From Cupriavidus sp. D384 (GTDB taxonomy: Bacteria; Pseudomonadota; Gammaproteobacteria; Burkholderiales; Burkholderiaceae): 64,000 nucleotides of DNA. Below are positions 8,640 through 20,035 of the stretch, in pieces (position 1 is the first letter of the stretch; the number at the start of each line of letters is the position of its first letter). The stretch lies in assembly GCF_001652915.1 (NCBI RefSeq), contig NZ_BBQI01000090.1, positions 62,001-126,000 on the forward strand, given 5' to 3'. A program made the position numbers and the translations under genes. The notes below the pieces were generated by a model that saw nothing but the letters and a program-made list of their open reading frames with translations, was not told the DNA's origin and ran no database searches.

Positions 8640-10586
8640 TCAGTGCGCTGCGGCTTCGCTGGCCGGGGCCTGATCCTCCGACTTCGCCGGATGCAGGATC
8701 TTGACCTTTGCCTGGGCCTTCAGCGCTTCATAGTAGGCCGCCAGTTCGGTCTGGCCTGCCAGCTGGCTCAGTTGCTGGGCATCGGCCTGGCGCTGACCGG
8801 CATTCGCTTCGGCCGGCGTGCTGACCTTGCTGATGCGATAGATCGCATAGCCGTCCGCGCCCAGGTCCACACCCACCACCGACGGCAGCTTGGTGGCATC
8901 GGCGCGCATGATCGCGTCGACGGCCTTCGGCGACAGGTTGTCGGCCTTGGCACGGGACACCATCATCGTCGGACCGAACCCGCTGGCGCTGTCGGCCTTC
9001 TTCAGCGCTTCCAGCCTGGCCTCGCCATCCTTGCGGGCCAGCTCGGCAGCCTGCTGCGCGATATAGGCCTGGCGCACCTGGGCTTCCACTTCCTCGAACT
9101 TGCGCGCGGCCGACGGGCGGTAGTCGACGATTCGCGCAGCCACCAGCGTCGTGGGGCCGACCTGGATGGCCTCGGTATTGCGCTTGTTCTTGATCGTGTC
9201 ATCGCTGAACAAGGCCTTCAGCACTTTCTCGTTGTTCAGCGGACTGTCCTTGCCCAGGGCCGGGTTCGGCTGGCGCGTGACGTTGTCAGCCGTCTGGATC
9301 GTCAGCTTGAACTTGTCGGCAGCCGGCTTCAGGCTGTCGGACTGCTCGTAGACGGTGTTGCCGAAGGCATCGGCCTGCTCCGCGTACTTCTTGGCAGCCA
9401 GCTGCTTCTTCAGTTCGGCTTCCAGTTCCGGACGCACTTCATCCAGCGGCTGGGTTGCGGCGGGCTTGATGCCGGTCAGCTTGATGATGTGGTAGCCGTA
9501 GTCGGTTTCCACGAGATCGCTGATCTGGCCGTCCTTGAGCGCGTACATGGCATCTTCGAACGGCTTGACCAGCGCGCCGCGCCCCATGAACCCCAGGTCG
9601 CCGCCCTTCTCGGCGGAACCCGGATCCTGCGAGTTCTTCTTCGCCACGTCGGCGAAAGTCTCCGGATGCTTGCGCACGTCTTCGAGCAGCTTCTCGGCCT
9701 TGTCCTTGGCAGCCTTGCGATCCGCGTCCTTGGCGTCCTTCGGGACGGTAATCAGGATATGGCTGGCACGACGCTGCTCTTCCGTGCGGAAGCGCTGGGC
9801 ATTGCTGTCGTAGTAGGACTTGAGTTCTTCCGGCGTCACGGCCTGGCTGGCCGCCATGGCATCGCCCGACAGCACCACATACTCCACCTTGGCCTGCTCG
9901 GGCGTGGTGTAGGCCGACTGGTGGGCCTCGTAGTAGGCCTTCAGCGCCGCCGCATCGGGCGTAACCTTCGCCGTGAAATCGGCCGGCTTGATGACCAGGG
10001 CCTGCACATCGCGTTGCTGGTCGCGGATGGAGATCAGGCGATCAAGCAGCGACTTCGGCACGAACGCGGTGGTGCCCACGGCGCCACCCAGTTGCTGTGT
10101 AGCCAGCTCGAAGCGCATGCGCGAATCAAGCTGCTCGGGCGTCATGCCCTGCTGGGCCAGCAGCTGGATATAGGCCTTCTCGTCGAACTTGCCGTCCGGA
10201 CCACGCAACTGGGCGATTGCCGGGATGGCTTCGATGGCCTGGCGCAGTTGCTCGTTGGAAACGGTCAGGTTCTTCCTGGCCGTGGCGTCGGCCACCACGC
10301 GCTGCAGGATCAGCTGGTCCAGCACGGACTGGCGCGCTGCGGCGCTCTCGAACATGCGCGGGTCGTAGTTGCTGCCAAGCATCTGGCGCATGCGCTCGGT
10401 CTGGTCACGCACCACGTTGTCGACTTCCTGCACGGTGATGGTACGGCCATCGACCTTGGCGGCGTCGTGCGAGCTGTCCATGAAGCGCGAGTAGCTCTCG
10501 ACACCGAAGAACACGAACGACGGGAAGACAAGCACCAGCAGCAGCAAAAGCATCAGGCGCCGGTTGTTGCGTACGAAATCAAGCAT
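8640..10586 (-). CDS. ppiD: Periplasmic folding chaperone / peptidyl-prolyl isomerase PpiD
   Basis: Inner-membrane-anchored protein of 648 residues that assists folding of outer-membrane and secreted proteins near the Sec translocon. A single membrane helix lies at about 11-27, followed by a SurA-like N-terminal chaperone domain and a parvulin domain at about 272-373 ([33 protein letters not shown]). The start [12 protein letters not shown] is family-typical; a longer in-frame ATG at 10628 was rejected. The C-terminus is Ala/Glu-rich. It is transcribed alone from the region next to tRNA-Asp. Confidence 0.93.
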   Translation of the reverse strand: MLDFVRNNRRLMLLLLLVLVFPSFVFFGVESYSRFMDSSHDAAKVDGRTITVQEVDNVVRDQTERMRQMLGSNYDPRMFESAAARQSVLDQLILQRVVADATARKNLTVSNEQLRQAIEAIPAIAQLRGPDGKFDEKAYIQLLAQQGMTPEQLDSRMRFELATQQLGGAVGTTAFVPKSLLDRLISIRDQQRDVQALVIKPADFTAKVTPDAAALKAYYEAHQSAYTTPEQAKVEYVVLSGDAMAASQAVTPEELKSYYDSNAQRFRTEEQRRASHILITVPKDAKDADRKAAKDKAEKLLEDVRKHPETFADVAKKNSQDPGSAEKGGDLGFMGRGALVKPFEDAMYALKDGQISDLVETDYGYHIIKLTGIKPAATQPLDEVRPELEAELKKQLAAKKYAEQADAFGNTVYEQSDSLKPAADKFKLTIQTADNVTRQPNPALGKDSPLNNEKVLKALFSDDTIKNKRNTEAIQVGPTTLVAARIVDYRPSAARKFEEVEAQVRQAYIAQQAAELARKDGEARLEALKKADSASGFGPTMMVSRAKADNLSPKAVDAIMRADATKLPSVVGVDLGADGYAIYRISKVSTPAEANAGQRQADAQQLSQLAGQTELAAYYEALKAQAKVKILHPAKSEDQAPASEAAAH

Positions 10587-10784
10587 GCTTTTCGGGTGAA
10601 AGGGTTGAGGCCTTGGGCCGACAGTCAAACTTTGCGATTCTATCAGGAGCGGGACGCCAGACCTGCGGAATATGTGGCGTGGCGTGAGTTTGCGTCAGGA
10701 ATCGGCGCTATCGAATGGGTGCGACCGCGCGGATCATTCGCGACGATACAAATAAATAAACCCGCTGGCGCGGGCATTTATATT

Positions 10785-10891
10785 TGGCGGAGTGGACGGG
10801 ACTCGCCTACATACCGCAGGCCGCGGCTGCGCTTGCAAGCGCAGCCCTTCTCGTCCCGCCCGGCAGCCGCGCAGGCGGCTTCCTCCACTCC
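10785..10891 (-). repeat. tRNA-Asp-derived remnant with nested hairpins
   Basis: Read on the minus strand, the element starts with GGAGTGG and ends with CCACTCCGCCA, the same acceptor stem and CCA as the intact tRNA-Asp. About 20 bases of the 3' arm and the following terminator hairpin are also duplicated. The D, anticodon and variable parts are replaced by G+C-rich inverted repeats. These include a 22-bp palindrome GGCTGCGCTTG/CAAGCGCAGCC and GACGGGAC/GTCCCGCC. There is no anticodon arm, so it cannot work as a tRNA. Confidence 0.6.
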
Positions 10892-10929
10892 GACATCGGG
10901 CGCCCGCTTCGCGGCCGAAGTCGTATTAC

Positions 10930-10953
10930 AAAAAAAAACCCGCTGGCGCGGGC
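10930..10953 (-). terminator. Terminator of the tRNA-Val/tRNA-Asp transcript
   Basis: On the minus strand a GC-rich hairpin (stem CCCGC/GCGGG, loop of four) is followed by a run of nine T. A second copy of the same hairpin is at 10750-10774 beyond the tRNA-like remnant. Confidence 0.8.
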
Positions 10954-10962
10954 ATTTTTATA

Positions 10963-11039
10963 TGGCGGAGTGGACGGGACTCGAACCCGCGACCCCCGGC
11001 GTGACAGGCCGGTATTCTAACCGACTGAACTACCACTCC
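10963..11039 (-). tRNA. tRNA-Asp (GTC)
   Basis: 77-base gene with encoded CCA. The minus strand begins GGAGTGGTAGTTCAG, has anticodon GTC in the context CCTGTCACG, a T arm GGTTCGAGTCC and ends CCACTCCGCCA. All stems close. It lies 42 bases after tRNA-Val and is probably cut from the same transcript. Confidence 0.98.
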
Positions 11040-11081
11040 TTGTGTCGGTGCCCCTGCAATCCTGTGCGTTGCGATCCAGTG

Positions 11082-11157
11082 TGGTGGGTGCTGAGGGGTT
11101 CGAACCCCCGACCTACGCCTTGTAAGGGCGCCGCTCTACCAGCTGAGCTAAGCACCC
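11082..11157 (-). tRNA. tRNA-Val (TAC)
   Basis: 76-base gene with encoded CCA. The minus strand begins GGGTGCTTAGCTCAG, has anticodon TAC in CCTTACAAG and ends CAGCACCCACCA. It is the first gene of a tRNA-Val/tRNA-Asp pair downstream of lon on the same strand. Confidence 0.98.
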
Positions 11158-11330
11158 ACATGGACCACGCAAGCCAGTTGCCTGCAAGGTAATTCTCGCT
11201 GCGCACGATTCGGCGGTTACTGCTTGCTTGCCGCTGTTTGCGTTGCGAGGCCGCGATTGTAATACGAGACTTTTCGGTTTGCCAAGCGTTGATTGCACGA
11301 TTCTTTTGCATCACCCCGCTCAGGCAAACA

Positions 11331-11362
11331 AAAAGGCCGCGGGGGTAAGCCCGCGGCCTTTT
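11331..11362 (-). terminator. lon terminator
   Basis: AAAAGGCCGCGGG at 11331-11343 pairs with CCCGCGGCCTTTT at 11350-11362, a perfect 13-bp stem with a six-base loop and a T-run on the minus strand, 23 bases after the lon stop codon. Confidence 0.88.
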
Positions 11363-11384
11363 GGCGTTTCAGCGATGGCGTCGA

Positions 11385-13799
11385 TCAGTGATGAATGCGC
11401 TCGACCTTGGATTCGCCCTTGTCTGCCACTTCGGCAGGCTTGGCCTCTTCGTCAGGCAGGGCCTCGGGCTTGCGCTCGAGTGCCAGCTCCAGCACCTTGT
11501 CGATCCAGCGCACCGGCACGATCTCGATGGCGTTCTTGACGTTGTCGGGGATGTCCGCCAAGTCCTTCACGTTTTCCTCGGGGATCAGCGCCAGCTTGAT
11601 ACCGCCACGGTGGGCAGCCAGCAGCTTTTCCTTGAGTCCACCGATCGGCAGCACTTCGCCGCGCAGCGTGATCTCGCCGGTCATCGCCACATCGGCACGC
11701 ACGGGAATGCCCGTCAGCACCGACACCAGCACCGTGGTCATCGCGATACCTGCCGACGGACCATCCTTGGGGGTGGCGCCTTCAGGCACGTGGATGTGGA
11801 TGTCGCGCTTCTCGAACATCTCATCCGCAATACCCAGGCGACGCGCCCGCGAACGCACCACCGACCGCGCTGCCTCGACCGACTCCTTCATCACGTCGCC
11901 CAGCGAACCGGTACGCGAGATGTTGCCCTTGCCCGGCATGATCGCGGCTTCGATGGTCAGCAGATCGCCGCCCACTTCCGTCCACGCCAGACCGGTCACC
12001 TGGCCCACCTGGTTTTCCTTGTTGGCCAGGCCGAAGTCGTACTTGCGCACGCCGAGGAATTTGTCGAGGTTCTCGGAATCCACCTTTACCGCGTTCGACT
12101 CCTTCTTCAACAGCAGGAGCTTGACCACCTTGCGGGCGATCTTCGACACCTCGCGTTCCAGCGAACGTACGCCGGCTTCACGCGTGTAGTAACGAATGAT
12201 GTCGCGGATGGCCGCTTCGGTGACCTCGATCTCGCCCTGCTTCAGACCATTGTTGCGGATCTGTTTCGGCAGCAGGTAGCGCGTGGCGATATTCACCTTC
12301 TCGTCCTCGGTGTAACCCGAGAGGCGGATCACTTCCATCCGGTCCAGCAGCGGCGGCGGAATGTTCAGCGAGTTCGACGTCGCCACGAACATCACGTCCG
12401 ACAGGTCGAAGTCCACTTCGATGTAGTGGTCCTGGAACGTGTGGTTCTGTTCCGGGTCCAGCACTTCGAGCAGGGCCGACGACGGGTCGCCACGGAAATC
12501 CATGCCCATCTTGTCGATCTCGTCGAGCAGGAAGAGCGGATTGCGCACGCCAACCTTCGACAGGCTCTGCAGGATCTTGCCCGGCATCGACCCGATGTAG
12601 GTACGGCGGTGACCGCGAATCTCGGCCTCGTCACGCACGCCACCCAGTGCCATGCGCACGAACTTGCGGTTCGTTGCGCGTGCCACCGACTGGCCCAGCG
12701 ACGTCTTGCCGACGCCGGGGGGGCCGACCAGGCACAGGATCGGCGCCTTCACCTTGTCCACGCGCTGTTGCACGGCAAGATACTCAAGGATGCGTTCCTT
12801 GACCTTCTCCAGACCGTAGTGGTCTTCGTCCAGCACGCGCTCGGCGTTCGCCAGGTCGTTGTTGACCTTGCTCTTCTTGCGCCACGGCAGGTTGACCAGC
12901 GTGTCGATGTAGTTGCGCACGACGGTCGCCTCGGCCGACATCGGCGACATCAGCTTGAGCTTCTTGAACTCGGCGTCGGCCTTCTTCTTGGCCTCCTTGG
13001 GCATGCGTGCGGCCTTGATGCGCTTGTCCAGCTCTTCAAGGTCGGCACCTTCCTCGCCCTCGCCCAGTTCCTTCTGGATGGCCTTGACCTGCTCGTTCAG
13101 GTAGTACTCGCGCTGGGACTTCTCCATCTGGCGCTTGACGCGGCCACGGATGCGCTTTTCCACCTGCAGGATGTCGATCTCGCCTTCGAGCTGCGAAAGC
13201 AGGCTCTCCAGGCGCTCCGTCACCTTCACCATTTCCAGGATCTTCTGCTTCTGCTCGAGCTTGATCGGCAGATGCGCGGCAATGGTGTCGGCCAGGCGGC
13301 CAGCCTCGTCGATACCCGACAGCGACGTCAGGATCTCCGGCGGGATCTTCTTGTTGAGCTTTACGTACTGGTCGAACTGCGACACGATCGCTCGGCGCAG
13401 GGCCTCGGTCTCGGCCGACTCAGTGGGTGCCGGGGGCACAGGCACGGCTTCGCACATGAAGTGCGAATCGTCCTCGCTCACCTCGGTAATGTTTGCACGT
13501 TGCGTACCCTCCACCAGCACCTTTACGGTGCCGTCGGGCAGCTTCAGCATTTGCAGGATATTGGCGATGCAGCCAACCTCGTAGAGGTCTTCGGCTGTCG
13601 GTTCGTCTTTGGCGGCCGTCTTCTGTGCCACGAGCATGATGCTCTTGCCCGACTCCATCGCAGTCTCGAGCGCCTTGATGGACTTCGGGCGTCCCACGAA
13701 CAGTGGGATCACCATGTGCGGAAACACCACCACGTCGCGCAGAGGCAACAGTGGCAGGCGAATCGGCTCAGCCGGGAGGAGTTGTGTTCCGGACATCAT
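11385..13799 (-). CDS. lon: ATP-dependent protease Lon
   Basis: Cytoplasmic AAA+ serine protease of 804 residues that degrades misfolded and regulatory proteins. The N-terminal substrate domain covers roughly 10-210. Walker A GPPGVGKT is at 359-366 and Walker B LLDEIDK near 424. The Ser-Lys dyad is in PKDGPSAG (Ser682) and GGLKEK (Lys723). The second Met (13796) is an equally possible start, and GGGGAAA just upstream is the ribosome-binding site. A sigma-32-type promoter lies 30 bases upstream. The 819-residue antisense frame opposite it is a shadow. Confidence 0.97.
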   Translation of the reverse strand: MMSGTQLLPAEPIRLPLLPLRDVVVFPHMVIPLFVGRPKSIKALETAMESGKSIMLVAQKTAAKDEPTAEDLYEVGCIANILQMLKLPDGTVKVLVEGTQRANITEVSEDDSHFMCEAVPVPPAPTESAETEALRRAIVSQFDQYVKLNKKIPPEILTSLSGIDEAGRLADTIAAHLPIKLEQKQKILEMVKVTERLESLLSQLEGEIDILQVEKRIRGRVKRQMEKSQREYYLNEQVKAIQKELGEGEEGADLEELDKRIKAARMPKEAKKKADAEFKKLKLMSPMSAEATVVRNYIDTLVNLPWRKKSKVNNDLANAERVLDEDHYGLEKVKERILEYLAVQQRVDKVKAPILCLVGPPGVGKTSLGQSVARATNRKFVRMALGGVRDEAEIRGHRRTYIGSMPGKILQSLSKVGVRNPLFLLDEIDKMGMDFRGDPSSALLEVLDPEQNHTFQDHYIEVDFDLSDVMFVATSNSLNIPPPLLDRMEVIRLSGYTEDEKVNIATRYLLPKQIRNNGLKQGEIEVTEAAIRDIIRYYTREAGVRSLEREVSKIARKVVKLLLLKKESNAVKVDSENLDKFLGVRKYDFGLANKENQVGQVTGLAWTEVGGDLLTIEAAIMPGKGNISRTGSLGDVMKESVEAARSVVRSRARRLGIADEMFEKRDIHIHVPEGATPKDGPSAGIAMTTVLVSVLTGIPVRADVAMTGEITLRGEVLPIGGLKEKLLAAHRGGIKLALIPEENVKDLADIPDNVKNAIEIVPVRWIDKVLELALERKPEALPDEEAKPAEVADKGESKVERIHH

Positions 13800-13825
13800 T
13801 TTCCCCAGTCAGTCATTTAAGGCGT

Positions 13826-13853
13826 AAATAGGGTCGCGGGATTCGATTGCAAG
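13826..13853 (-). promoter_or_regulatory. Candidate sigma-32 (heat-shock) promoter of lon
   Basis: Read on the minus strand: CTTGCAA (13853-13847), 13-base spacer, CCCTATTT (13833-13826). This is 6 of 7 and 7 of 8 against the RpoH consensus CTTGAAA-N13/14-CCCCATNT. The start site would fall near 13818, about 20 bases before the lon start codon. Heat-shock control of lon is established in enterobacteria. Confidence 0.7.
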
Positions 13854-13962
13854 ATACCCGTCATCAATTCCTGGCACTTAAAAAAACGTGCGTCAAACTG
13901 CACCCGCGACCCACTCTGAAACAGCATACCCGCGTTTGCTCCCGTTAGTTTGTGGAATTGAA

Positions 13963-13994
13963 GAAAAAAAGCCGTTCGCTTTCCAGCGAACGGC
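13963..13994 (-). terminator. clpX terminator
   Basis: On the minus strand GCCGTTCGCT, loop GGAA, AGCGAACGGC is followed by seven T. The 10-bp stem is at 13971-13994. It separates clpX from lon. Confidence 0.9.
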
Positions 13995-14064
13995 AGCTTG
14001 AAAGTGTCGCCAGTATGGTTGGGACCACGTGGGTCCGGCACGTTCGGCGTCAGCTGGACCTCGC

Positions 14065-15342
14065 TCAGTTCGATCCTGCCACCTTGGGCTGCTGCTCCTC
14101 GTACATGAGCAGCGGCGGCGCATCGCCGGTGATCGTGCTTTCGTCGATCACCACCTTCTGCACGCCCTTGTAGTTGGGCAGGTCGTACATCACGTCCATC
14201 AGGGATTGTTCGAGAATCGAACGCAGGCCACGGGCACCCGTCTTGCGGCGGATGGCCTTGCGCGCAATCGCGGTCAGCGCAGCCGGACGGATCTCCAGCT
14301 CGACACCTTCCATCGCCAGCAGTTTCTGATACTGCTTGACCAGCGCGTTCTTGGGCTCGACCAGGATCTGCATCAGCGCGGCCTCGTCGAGCTTCGCCAG
14401 CGTTGCCACCACCGGCAGACGCCCGATGAGTTCCGGAATCAGACCAAACTTGATCAGGTCCTCCGGCTCGGTCTGCGGGAGTACCTCGCTGACCTCGCGC
14501 TCTTCCTTGCTCTGCACCTGCGCGTCAAAACCGATGCCGGTCTTGTCCGAACGCTGCATGATGACCTTTTCCAGGCCATCGAATGCACCACCGCAAATGA
14601 ACAGGATGTTGGTCGTGTCCACCTGCAGGAAGTCCTGGTTCGGATGCTTGCGGCCGCCCTGCGGCGGCACGGAGGCCATCGTGCCTTCGATCAGCTTCAG
14701 CAGAGCCTGCTGGACACCCTCGCCCGACACGTCGCGCGTGATCGACGGGTTGTCCGACTTGCGCGAGATCTTGTCGATTTCGTCGATATAGACGATGCCG
14801 CGCTGGGCCTTCTCGACCTCGTAGTTGCAGTTCTGCAGCAGCTTCTGGATGATGTTCTCGACATCCTCGCCCACGTAGCCGGCTTCGGTCAGCGTGGTGG
14901 CGTCGGCGATCACGAACGGCACGTTCAGCAGGCGCGCCAGCGTCTGGGCAAGCAGCGTCTTGCCCGAGCCCGTGGGCCCGATCAGCAGGATGTTGCTCTT
15001 CGACAGCTCGACGTCGTCCTTCTTGCCGAGGTGCTTCAGACGCTTGTAGTGGTTGTAGACCGCCACGGCCAGAATCTTCTTGGCCTGCTCCTGACCAATC
15101 ACGTACTGGTCAAGGCTTTCGCGGATTTCGTGGGGCGTGGGCAGATCCGAGCGCGTGACTGCAGCGGCGTCCTTATCGGTCGCGGCGGCCTCGTCACGGA
15201 TAATCTCGTTGCACAGGTCGATGCATTCGTCGCAAATGAACACCGACGGGCCCGCGATAAGCTTCTTTACCTCGTGCTGGCTCTTGCCGCAGAACGAGCA
15301 GTAGAGAAGTTTCTCGCTGGATGAACCTTTTTTGTCCGCCAT
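14065..15342 (-). CDS. clpX: ATP-dependent unfoldase ClpX
   Basis: AAA+ unfoldase of 425 residues that feeds tagged substrates to ClpP. The N-terminal zinc-binding domain has Cys15, Cys18, Cys37 and Cys40. Walker A GPTGSGKT is at 122-129. The pore loop AGYVGED, the RKH loop (GGRKHPN) and the ClpP-docking loop GIGFDAQ are all present. It lies 275 bases after clpP, with a hairpin terminator in between, so the two may be partly uncoupled. Confidence 0.97.
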   Translation of the reverse strand: MADKKGSSSEKLLYCSFCGKSQHEVKKLIAGPSVFICDECIDLCNEIIRDEAAATDKDAAAVTRSDLPTPHEIRESLDQYVIGQEQAKKILAVAVYNHYKRLKHLGKKDDVELSKSNILLIGPTGSGKTLLAQTLARLLNVPFVIADATTLTEAGYVGEDVENIIQKLLQNCNYEVEKAQRGIVYIDEIDKISRKSDNPSITRDVSGEGVQQALLKLIEGTMASVPPQGGRKHPNQDFLQVDTTNILFICGGAFDGLEKVIMQRSDKTGIGFDAQVQSKEEREVSEVLPQTEPEDLIKFGLIPELIGRLPVVATLAKLDEAALMQILVEPKNALVKQYQKLLAMEGVELEIRPAALTAIARKAIRRKTGARGLRSILEQSLMDVMYDLPNYKGVQKVVIDESTITGDAPPLLMYEEQQPKVAGSN

Positions 15343-15464
15343 AGGAATCAGTCACATTAGCAGTGTGGATCCCGCCAGAAACGTCCCGGCGGGAAACGCA
15401 TTAAACGCATCATACGCCAAAACAATTGGCACAGTCGGCGGCATCCCCTGCATGTGGGGCAAAA

Positions 15465-15491
15465 CGCAAAAACGAGGCGCACAGCCTCGTT
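15465..15491 (-). terminator. Hairpin terminator or attenuator between clpP and clpX
   Basis: Stem AACGAGGC (15471-15478) with GCCTCGTT (15484-15491), loop of five, followed on the minus strand by TTTGCGTTTTG. It is rho-independent in form but the T-tract is interrupted. Confidence 0.6.
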
Positions 15492-15617
15492 CCGGTGTAG
15501 CCTTCGTCATTTGGCACGACGCAGGCCAATGCGGCAGGTGCCCGGCATTGCCGGTCACCGCCCGGACGCTTCCGATGGGATGCTTCCGGACCAATGTGCC
15601 GACACACCGGCCAAATT

Positions 15618-16268
15618 TCAACTGCGGCGGGTGATCACCTTGTCGATCAGACCGTAGTCCACCGCCTGGTCGCCACTCATGAAGTTGTCGCGATCGGTGT
15701 CGCGGGCAATCTTCTCGACCGGCTGACCGGTGACTTCCGACAGGATGCTGTTCAGGCGCTCGCGCAGGTACAGGATCTCGCGTGCCTGGATCTCGATATC
15801 CGAGGCCTGGCCACGTGCACCACCCAGCGGCTGGTGAATCATGATGCGCGAGTTCGGCAGCGCGCTGCGCTTGCCCTTGGCACCCGCGGCCAGCAGGAAC
15901 GCACCCATGCTCGCCGCCATGCCCATGCACAGGGTCTGCACGTCGGGCTTGATGAACTGCATCGTGTCGTAGATCGCCAGACCGGCCGAAACCGAACCGC
16001 CGGGCGAGTTGATGTACAGCGACACGTCCTTGTCCGGGTTTTCGCTTTCCAGGAACAGCAACTGGGCCACCACCAGGTTGGCGGTCTGGTCGTTGACCTC
16101 GCCTACCATGAAGACGACACGTTCCTTGAGCAGGCGCGAGTAGATGTCGTACGCGCGCTCGCCCCGGCCGGACTGCTCGACAACCATCGGCACCAGTCCG
16201 AGACCCTGGGTCTCCAGGGCAGAAGCCTGCGTGGTGGCGAGACGATCAAGCAAATCATTGCGGGTCAT
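15618..16268 (-). CDS. clpP: ATP-dependent Clp protease proteolytic subunit ClpP
   Basis: Tetradecameric serine peptidase of 216 residues. Catalytic Ser120 sits in GMAASMGA and His145 in MIHQPLGG; the Asp is in the RDTDRD stretch around 190-194. The start MTRNDLLD at 16268 has GGAGAACCTGC just upstream; the frame extends to 16301 but without support. It lies 105 bases after tig and is probably in the tig-clpP transcript. Confidence 0.97.
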   Translation of the reverse strand: MTRNDLLDRLATTQASALETQGLGLVPMVVEQSGRGERAYDIYSRLLKERVVFMVGEVNDQTANLVVAQLLFLESENPDKDVSLYINSPGGSVSAGLAIYDTMQFIKPDVQTLCMGMAASMGAFLLAAGAKGKRSALPNSRIMIHQPLGGARGQASDIEIQAREILYLRERLNSILSEVTGQPVEKIARDTDRDNFMSGDQAVDYGLIDKVITRRS

Positions 16269-16373
16269 GCAGGTTCTCCAGATATTCAGGAATGGTGTCA
16301 ACCGGCCAGCGCGCGAGGCCGGCTGACACGGGCCGGCGCCACGTCAAAGCGCGGCATCCGGCCTTGCCCGACC

Positions 16374-17723
16374 TCAGGCTTGTGCGGGCGCGGCGGTGAG
16401 TTCCTCGAACGACACCGACTTGTCCGCAACCTTGGCCTTGTCGCACACGAAATTTACCACGTTGTTTTCGAGCACGTAGGCTTCCATCTCGGCCAGGCGC
16501 TGCTGGTCGCCGTAGTACCAGCGCATGACTTCCTTCGGGTCTTCGTAGCTCTTCGCGAAGTCCTCGATTTCGGCCTTGACCTGGTCCGGCTTGGCTTCCA
16601 GACCGTTGGCCTTGACGATTTCGGCCAGGATCAGGCCCAGCTTCACGCGGCGCTCGGCCTGTTGGGCGAACATCTCGGCCGGGATCGGCATGTCCTTGGC
16701 ATTCGGCATGCCACGTTGCTCGAGGTCACGGCGAGCCATTTCCACCAGGCGTTCCTGATCCTGTTCGATCAGGGACTTCGGCACGTCCAGCTCGCTCACC
16801 TTCAGCAGCGCTTCCATGACTTCGTCCTTCAGCATGGAATGCGTGCGGCGCTTGACTTCGCGCTCCAGGTTTTCGCGGATGTCGGCGCGCATCTTGTCCA
16901 CGCTGCCGTCGGCGATGCCGAGCGACTTGGCGAACGCATCGTCCACTTCCGGCAGGTGGGCCCACTCGACCTTCTTCAGCGTGATCGTGAACTCGGCAGT
17001 CTTGCCGGCCACTTCCTTGCCGTGATAGTCCTCGGGGAACGTCAGCGGGAACGTCTTGCTCTCGCCTTCCTTCAGGCCCAGCGTGGCCTGCTCGAACTCG
17101 GGCAGCATGCGGCCTTCGCCCAGCACGTACACGAAGTCTTCGGCCTTGCCGCCGGCGAATTCGACGCCGTCGATCTTGCCGACGAAGTCGATCGTCACGC
17201 GGTCGCCGTTCTGGGCGGCCACTTCGGCACCGCCGTCGCCATGGGCGCCGGCTTCACCGCGGTGGTGGTAGTGCACGCGCTGCTTGCGCAGGATGTCGAC
17301 GGTCTTGTCGATCTCGGCGTCGCCGATTTCGGTCTTGGTGCGAGTCACTTCGGCCGAGGCCAGTTCGCCGATCTTGACTTCCGGGTACACCTCGAAGGTG
17401 GCTTCGAAAGCCAGTTCGTCGTCGGCAACACCGTCGGTCTTGATATCGAACTTCGGCTGACCGGCCACCTTCACGTCCTGGGCCTGGGTGATGTCGAAGA
17501 ACTTGCGGGCGGCCTTGTCGAAGCGCACTTCGAATTCCACCTGCTGGCCGTATTGCTTCTCGACCATCTTCATCGGCACCTTGCCCGGGCGGAAGCCGGA
17601 CATTTTCACGGTCTTCGACAGACGTGCCAGACGCTCCTGCGTTTCCTTCTGCACTTCGGCCTTGGGAATAGCCAGGGTCACCTTGCGGTCCAGCTTGCCG
17701 AGGTTTTCAATGACGTTCGACAT
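16374..17723 (-). CDS. tig: Trigger factor, ribosome-associated chaperone
   Basis: Chaperone and peptidyl-prolyl isomerase of 449 residues acting on nascent chains at the ribosome exit tunnel. The ribosome-docking signature GFRPGKVP is at 43-50. The FKBP-type isomerase domain is in the middle ([22 protein letters not shown]). An unusual His/Gly-rich insert [15 protein letters not shown] precedes it. It is the first gene of the tig-clpP-(clpX) block. Confidence 0.96.
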   Translation of the reverse strand: MSNVIENLGKLDRKVTLAIPKAEVQKETQERLARLSKTVKMSGFRPGKVPMKMVEKQYGQQVEFEVRFDKAARKFFDITQAQDVKVAGQPKFDIKTDGVADDELAFEATFEVYPEVKIGELASAEVTRTKTEIGDAEIDKTVDILRKQRVHYHHRGEAGAHGDGGAEVAAQNGDRVTIDFVGKIDGVEFAGGKAEDFVYVLGEGRMLPEFEQATLGLKEGESKTFPLTFPEDYHGKEVAGKTAEFTITLKKVEWAHLPEVDDAFAKSLGIADGSVDKMRADIRENLEREVKRRTHSMLKDEVMEALLKVSELDVPKSLIEQDQERLVEMARRDLEQRGMPNAKDMPIPAEMFAQQAERRVKLGLILAEIVKANGLEAKPDQVKAEIEDFAKSYEDPKEVMRWYYGDQQRLAEMEAYVLENNVVNFVCDKAKVADKSVSFEELTAAPAQA

Positions 17724-17880
17724 GGTCGTTAATCCAATCCAGAAATAGTTGTTGTCAGCGCATCCATCTGCGCATCCCCCGCCTGGCCGCGGCCGGTGCT
17801 CGCGAGCGGAGGTCTCCGCGCAAACGGAAAACGCGGATTATCGCACGATTTTCATTCGCTTCCGGCAGTTTTTACCCTAG
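17724..17880 (-). promoter_or_regulatory. Upstream region of tig
   Basis: On the minus strand a good -10 element GATAAT (17842-17837) lies about 110 bases before the tig ATG. The -35 position shows no clear TTGACA. The leader contains a G+C-rich inverted repeat around 17790-17815. It also serves as the downstream end of mnmC. Confidence 0.4.
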
Positions 17881-19890
17881 TCAGTCCCGATCCGGCCCAG
17901 GACGCTGCCTTGCCGGGTCTGACATCCGCCCGTGACGCAGTGCGCGCAGCAGCAGGCGGGCCGGATCGATGGCATCGGCCAGATCGGCTTCCAGCGGCAG
18001 CGGTTCGCCCTCCAGCTGGCAGGCGATCAGTTCGGCGCCCAGTGCGGCCCATGTGAGGCCACGCGACGCATATGCAAGGGCCGCGAACAACCCCGGCATG
18101 CGTGGCAAATCGCGCAAGTGCGCACCCCGCAGCGGGCCGGCATGGGACACCGCGTGGGGTTCGTCGGCCAAAGGCCCGATCAGCGGCAAGCGGTTGTGCG
18201 TGACGGTGCGCACGCCCACGTAGCCGGTCAGCGTCCGGGAATCGATCCGGTCCAGCGCGGCAGCCCGGTCGGGCAGCATCGCCGCCAGGCGCCCCAGGTT
18301 GGCGGCATGCACCGCGGCGCTTTCGGCCAGCGGCCCCTCGTCGGGCTCGTAGCTGGAGCCGATCCGGGCCCCGCCCTGCTCGCCGCGCGGCAGCAGGTAG
18401 CCGCTGCCGGTGACCACGCAATCGGGCCAGCCGCCCAGCGCATCGACCTGTGCCGCATCCAGGTCTGTCAGCTGCCCGCGCACGCGGCGCAGTGCCAGGA
18501 ACCGCCCGGACACCAGCCGTTCTGCCTCGTGCGCATTGGCAAGCACCAGCACCGGGGCACCGGCCAGCACCGCGCCGGATGCATCGCGGGCCAGCCACTG
18601 CCCATCGACATGCTCGATGCTTGCCACCGCGCACCCGAAACGGGCGTCCAGCCTGTCACCAGCGGCAGCCAGCTGGGCCTGGCAGATATCGGGCGGCGCC
18701 ACCCATCCACCCTGCGGGAACCAGAGCCCGCCTCGGCCTACCGTGGCGCCGTGGGAAGCCGCAGCTTCCTCGGGCGACATCCAGCGTACGAATGAATCGG
18801 GAAAAGCCAGTGCGTCCAGTGCTGCACGTTGTGCTGCGTTGTCGGCGTCATCCTCGCCGGTCTGCAGCACGCCACAGCCATGCCAGCCGACCGGATGGCC
18901 GGCCTCGGACAGCGCCTGCCAGGCCCGCAATGCATGCAGGTTCCCCGCTCGCGACAGCCGCGACAGCAGGCTGTCATCGGCCGAAACGTGCGCATGCATG
19001 GCCGCCGCGCGATGCCCCGAGGTCTGACGCGCGGGTCCATCGTGGGCATCGAACAGCGTGACGCGCCAGCCGCGTGCCGCCAGCCTTTCGGTGACCGCGC
19101 AGCCAGCCAGGCCCGCGCCGATGACAATGGCATGGCGCTCGGCCCAGCGGGCGGCTTCGGGCGGCGCGTGGCGGCGATTTTTCCAGACCGGCGCGAAGCG
19201 TGCGACCGTCATGTCGCGCTTGCCGCCGAATCCGGGGGCCTTGCTGACCTCGAACCCGGTGGCCTGCAGCCCGCGCCGCACGAATCCGGCCGCCGTATAG
19301 GTGGCGAGCGTGGCGCCTGCCCGGGCCAACCGGGCCAGCCCGCGGAACACGGTGCCCGACCACATGTCGGCATTACGTGACGGCGAGAAACCGTCCAGGT
19401 AGAACGCATCTGCGCCGGCCACGATCTTCGGCAGCATCGCTTCCACATCGCCAAACGCCAGCGTCAGCGTGACCGCCCCGCCCTCGAAGGTCAGGCGATG
19501 CAGGCCCGGCAGGGCGTCGGGCCATTGGTGCTGGAGCTGGACGGCCAGCGGCAGCAGATCGCCCAGCCCGGCATGCAACTGCGCCAGCCCTTCCCGCGTG
19601 AACGGGTGCTTTTCGATCGAAACGAAGTGCAGGCGGCCGCAGCGCTGTGGGGCATCGCGCCATGCCTGCCATGTGGCGAGGAAGTTCAGGCCCTGCCCGA
19701 AGCCGGTCTCGACGATGACAAACTGATCGCGCCCGGCCCAGTTGCCCGGCAATCCATTGCCGCCCAGGAAGACGTGGCGGGCCTGCTCCAGGCCGCCGGC
19801 GGTGCTGTGATAGACGTCGTCGTAACGCGGCGAATACGGTATGCCGTCGTCGGACAGGATGGGCTCGGCGGACTCAAGTGCACGCGGCAT
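17881..19890 (-). CDS. mnmC: Bifunctional tRNA 5-methylaminomethyl-2-thiouridine biosynthesis protein MnmC
   Basis: Two-domain tRNA wobble-uridine modification enzyme of 669 residues (E. coli 668). The N-terminal SAM-dependent methyltransferase (about 1-240) has the motif [10 protein letters not shown] at 61-70. The C-terminal FAD oxidoreductase has GAGLAG at 258-263. It removes the carboxymethyl group of cmnm5s2U and methylates the nm5 product. The start [10 protein letters not shown] at 19890 is family-typical; the frame extends to 20037 but would overlap rlmJ. It is divergent from rlmJ. Confidence 0.94.
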   Translation of the reverse strand: MPRALESAEPILSDDGIPYSPRYDDVYHSTAGGLEQARHVFLGGNGLPGNWAGRDQFVIVETGFGQGLNFLATWQAWRDAPQRCGRLHFVSIEKHPFTREGLAQLHAGLGDLLPLAVQLQHQWPDALPGLHRLTFEGGAVTLTLAFGDVEAMLPKIVAGADAFYLDGFSPSRNADMWSGTVFRGLARLARAGATLATYTAAGFVRRGLQATGFEVSKAPGFGGKRDMTVARFAPVWKNRRHAPPEAARWAERHAIVIGAGLAGCAVTERLAARGWRVTLFDAHDGPARQTSGHRAAAMHAHVSADDSLLSRLSRAGNLHALRAWQALSEAGHPVGWHGCGVLQTGEDDADNAAQRAALDALAFPDSFVRWMSPEEAAASHGATVGRGGLWFPQGGWVAPPDICQAQLAAAGDRLDARFGCAVASIEHVDGQWLARDASGAVLAGAPVLVLANAHEAERLVSGRFLALRRVRGQLTDLDAAQVDALGGWPDCVVTGSGYLLPRGEQGGARIGSSYEPDEGPLAESAAVHAANLGRLAAMLPDRAAALDRIDSRTLTGYVGVRTVTHNRLPLIGPLADEPHAVSHAGPLRGAHLRDLPRMPGLFAALAYASRGLTWAALGAELIACQLEGEPLPLEADLADAIDPARLLLRALRHGRMSDPARQRPGPDRD

Positions 19891-20035
19891 GACAGGCAGC
19901 AGAAGGGAGGAAACGGAAGGAAAACAATCGGAAAACGGCCGGAAATGGCGGCGGATGGTAGCATAGCGCCCTTCGCGCAAACCGCCCGCCGGGCCTTGTC
20001 TGACCTGAGTTTGCGCGCCGTCATCCCGCCTTGCC

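Larger units (their letters stand above)
10587..10962. other. Non-coding region between ppiD and tRNA-Asp
   Basis: These 376 bases contain no credible gene. They contain the ppiD upstream region, a second copy of the tRNA-Asp terminator and 3' end (10750-10804), a hairpin-rich tRNA-like remnant (10785-10891) and the terminator of the true tRNA-Asp (10930-10953). Two short plus-strand frames across the tRNA are shadows. Confidence 0.7.

Noticed and set aside
10785..10891. A second functional tRNA-Asp
   Set aside because: Only the acceptor stem and part of the 3' arm are kept; there is no anticodon arm.
8535..11192. 885-codon plus-strand frame over ppiD and the tRNAs
   Set aside because: It runs through ppiD in antisense and across two tRNA genes, and has no recognisable domain.
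11361..13820. Long plus-strand open frame opposite lon
   Set aside because: It is the antisense shadow of a G+C-rich gene; the translation is Leu/His/Arg-rich without motifs, while lon on the other strand has all catalytic residues.
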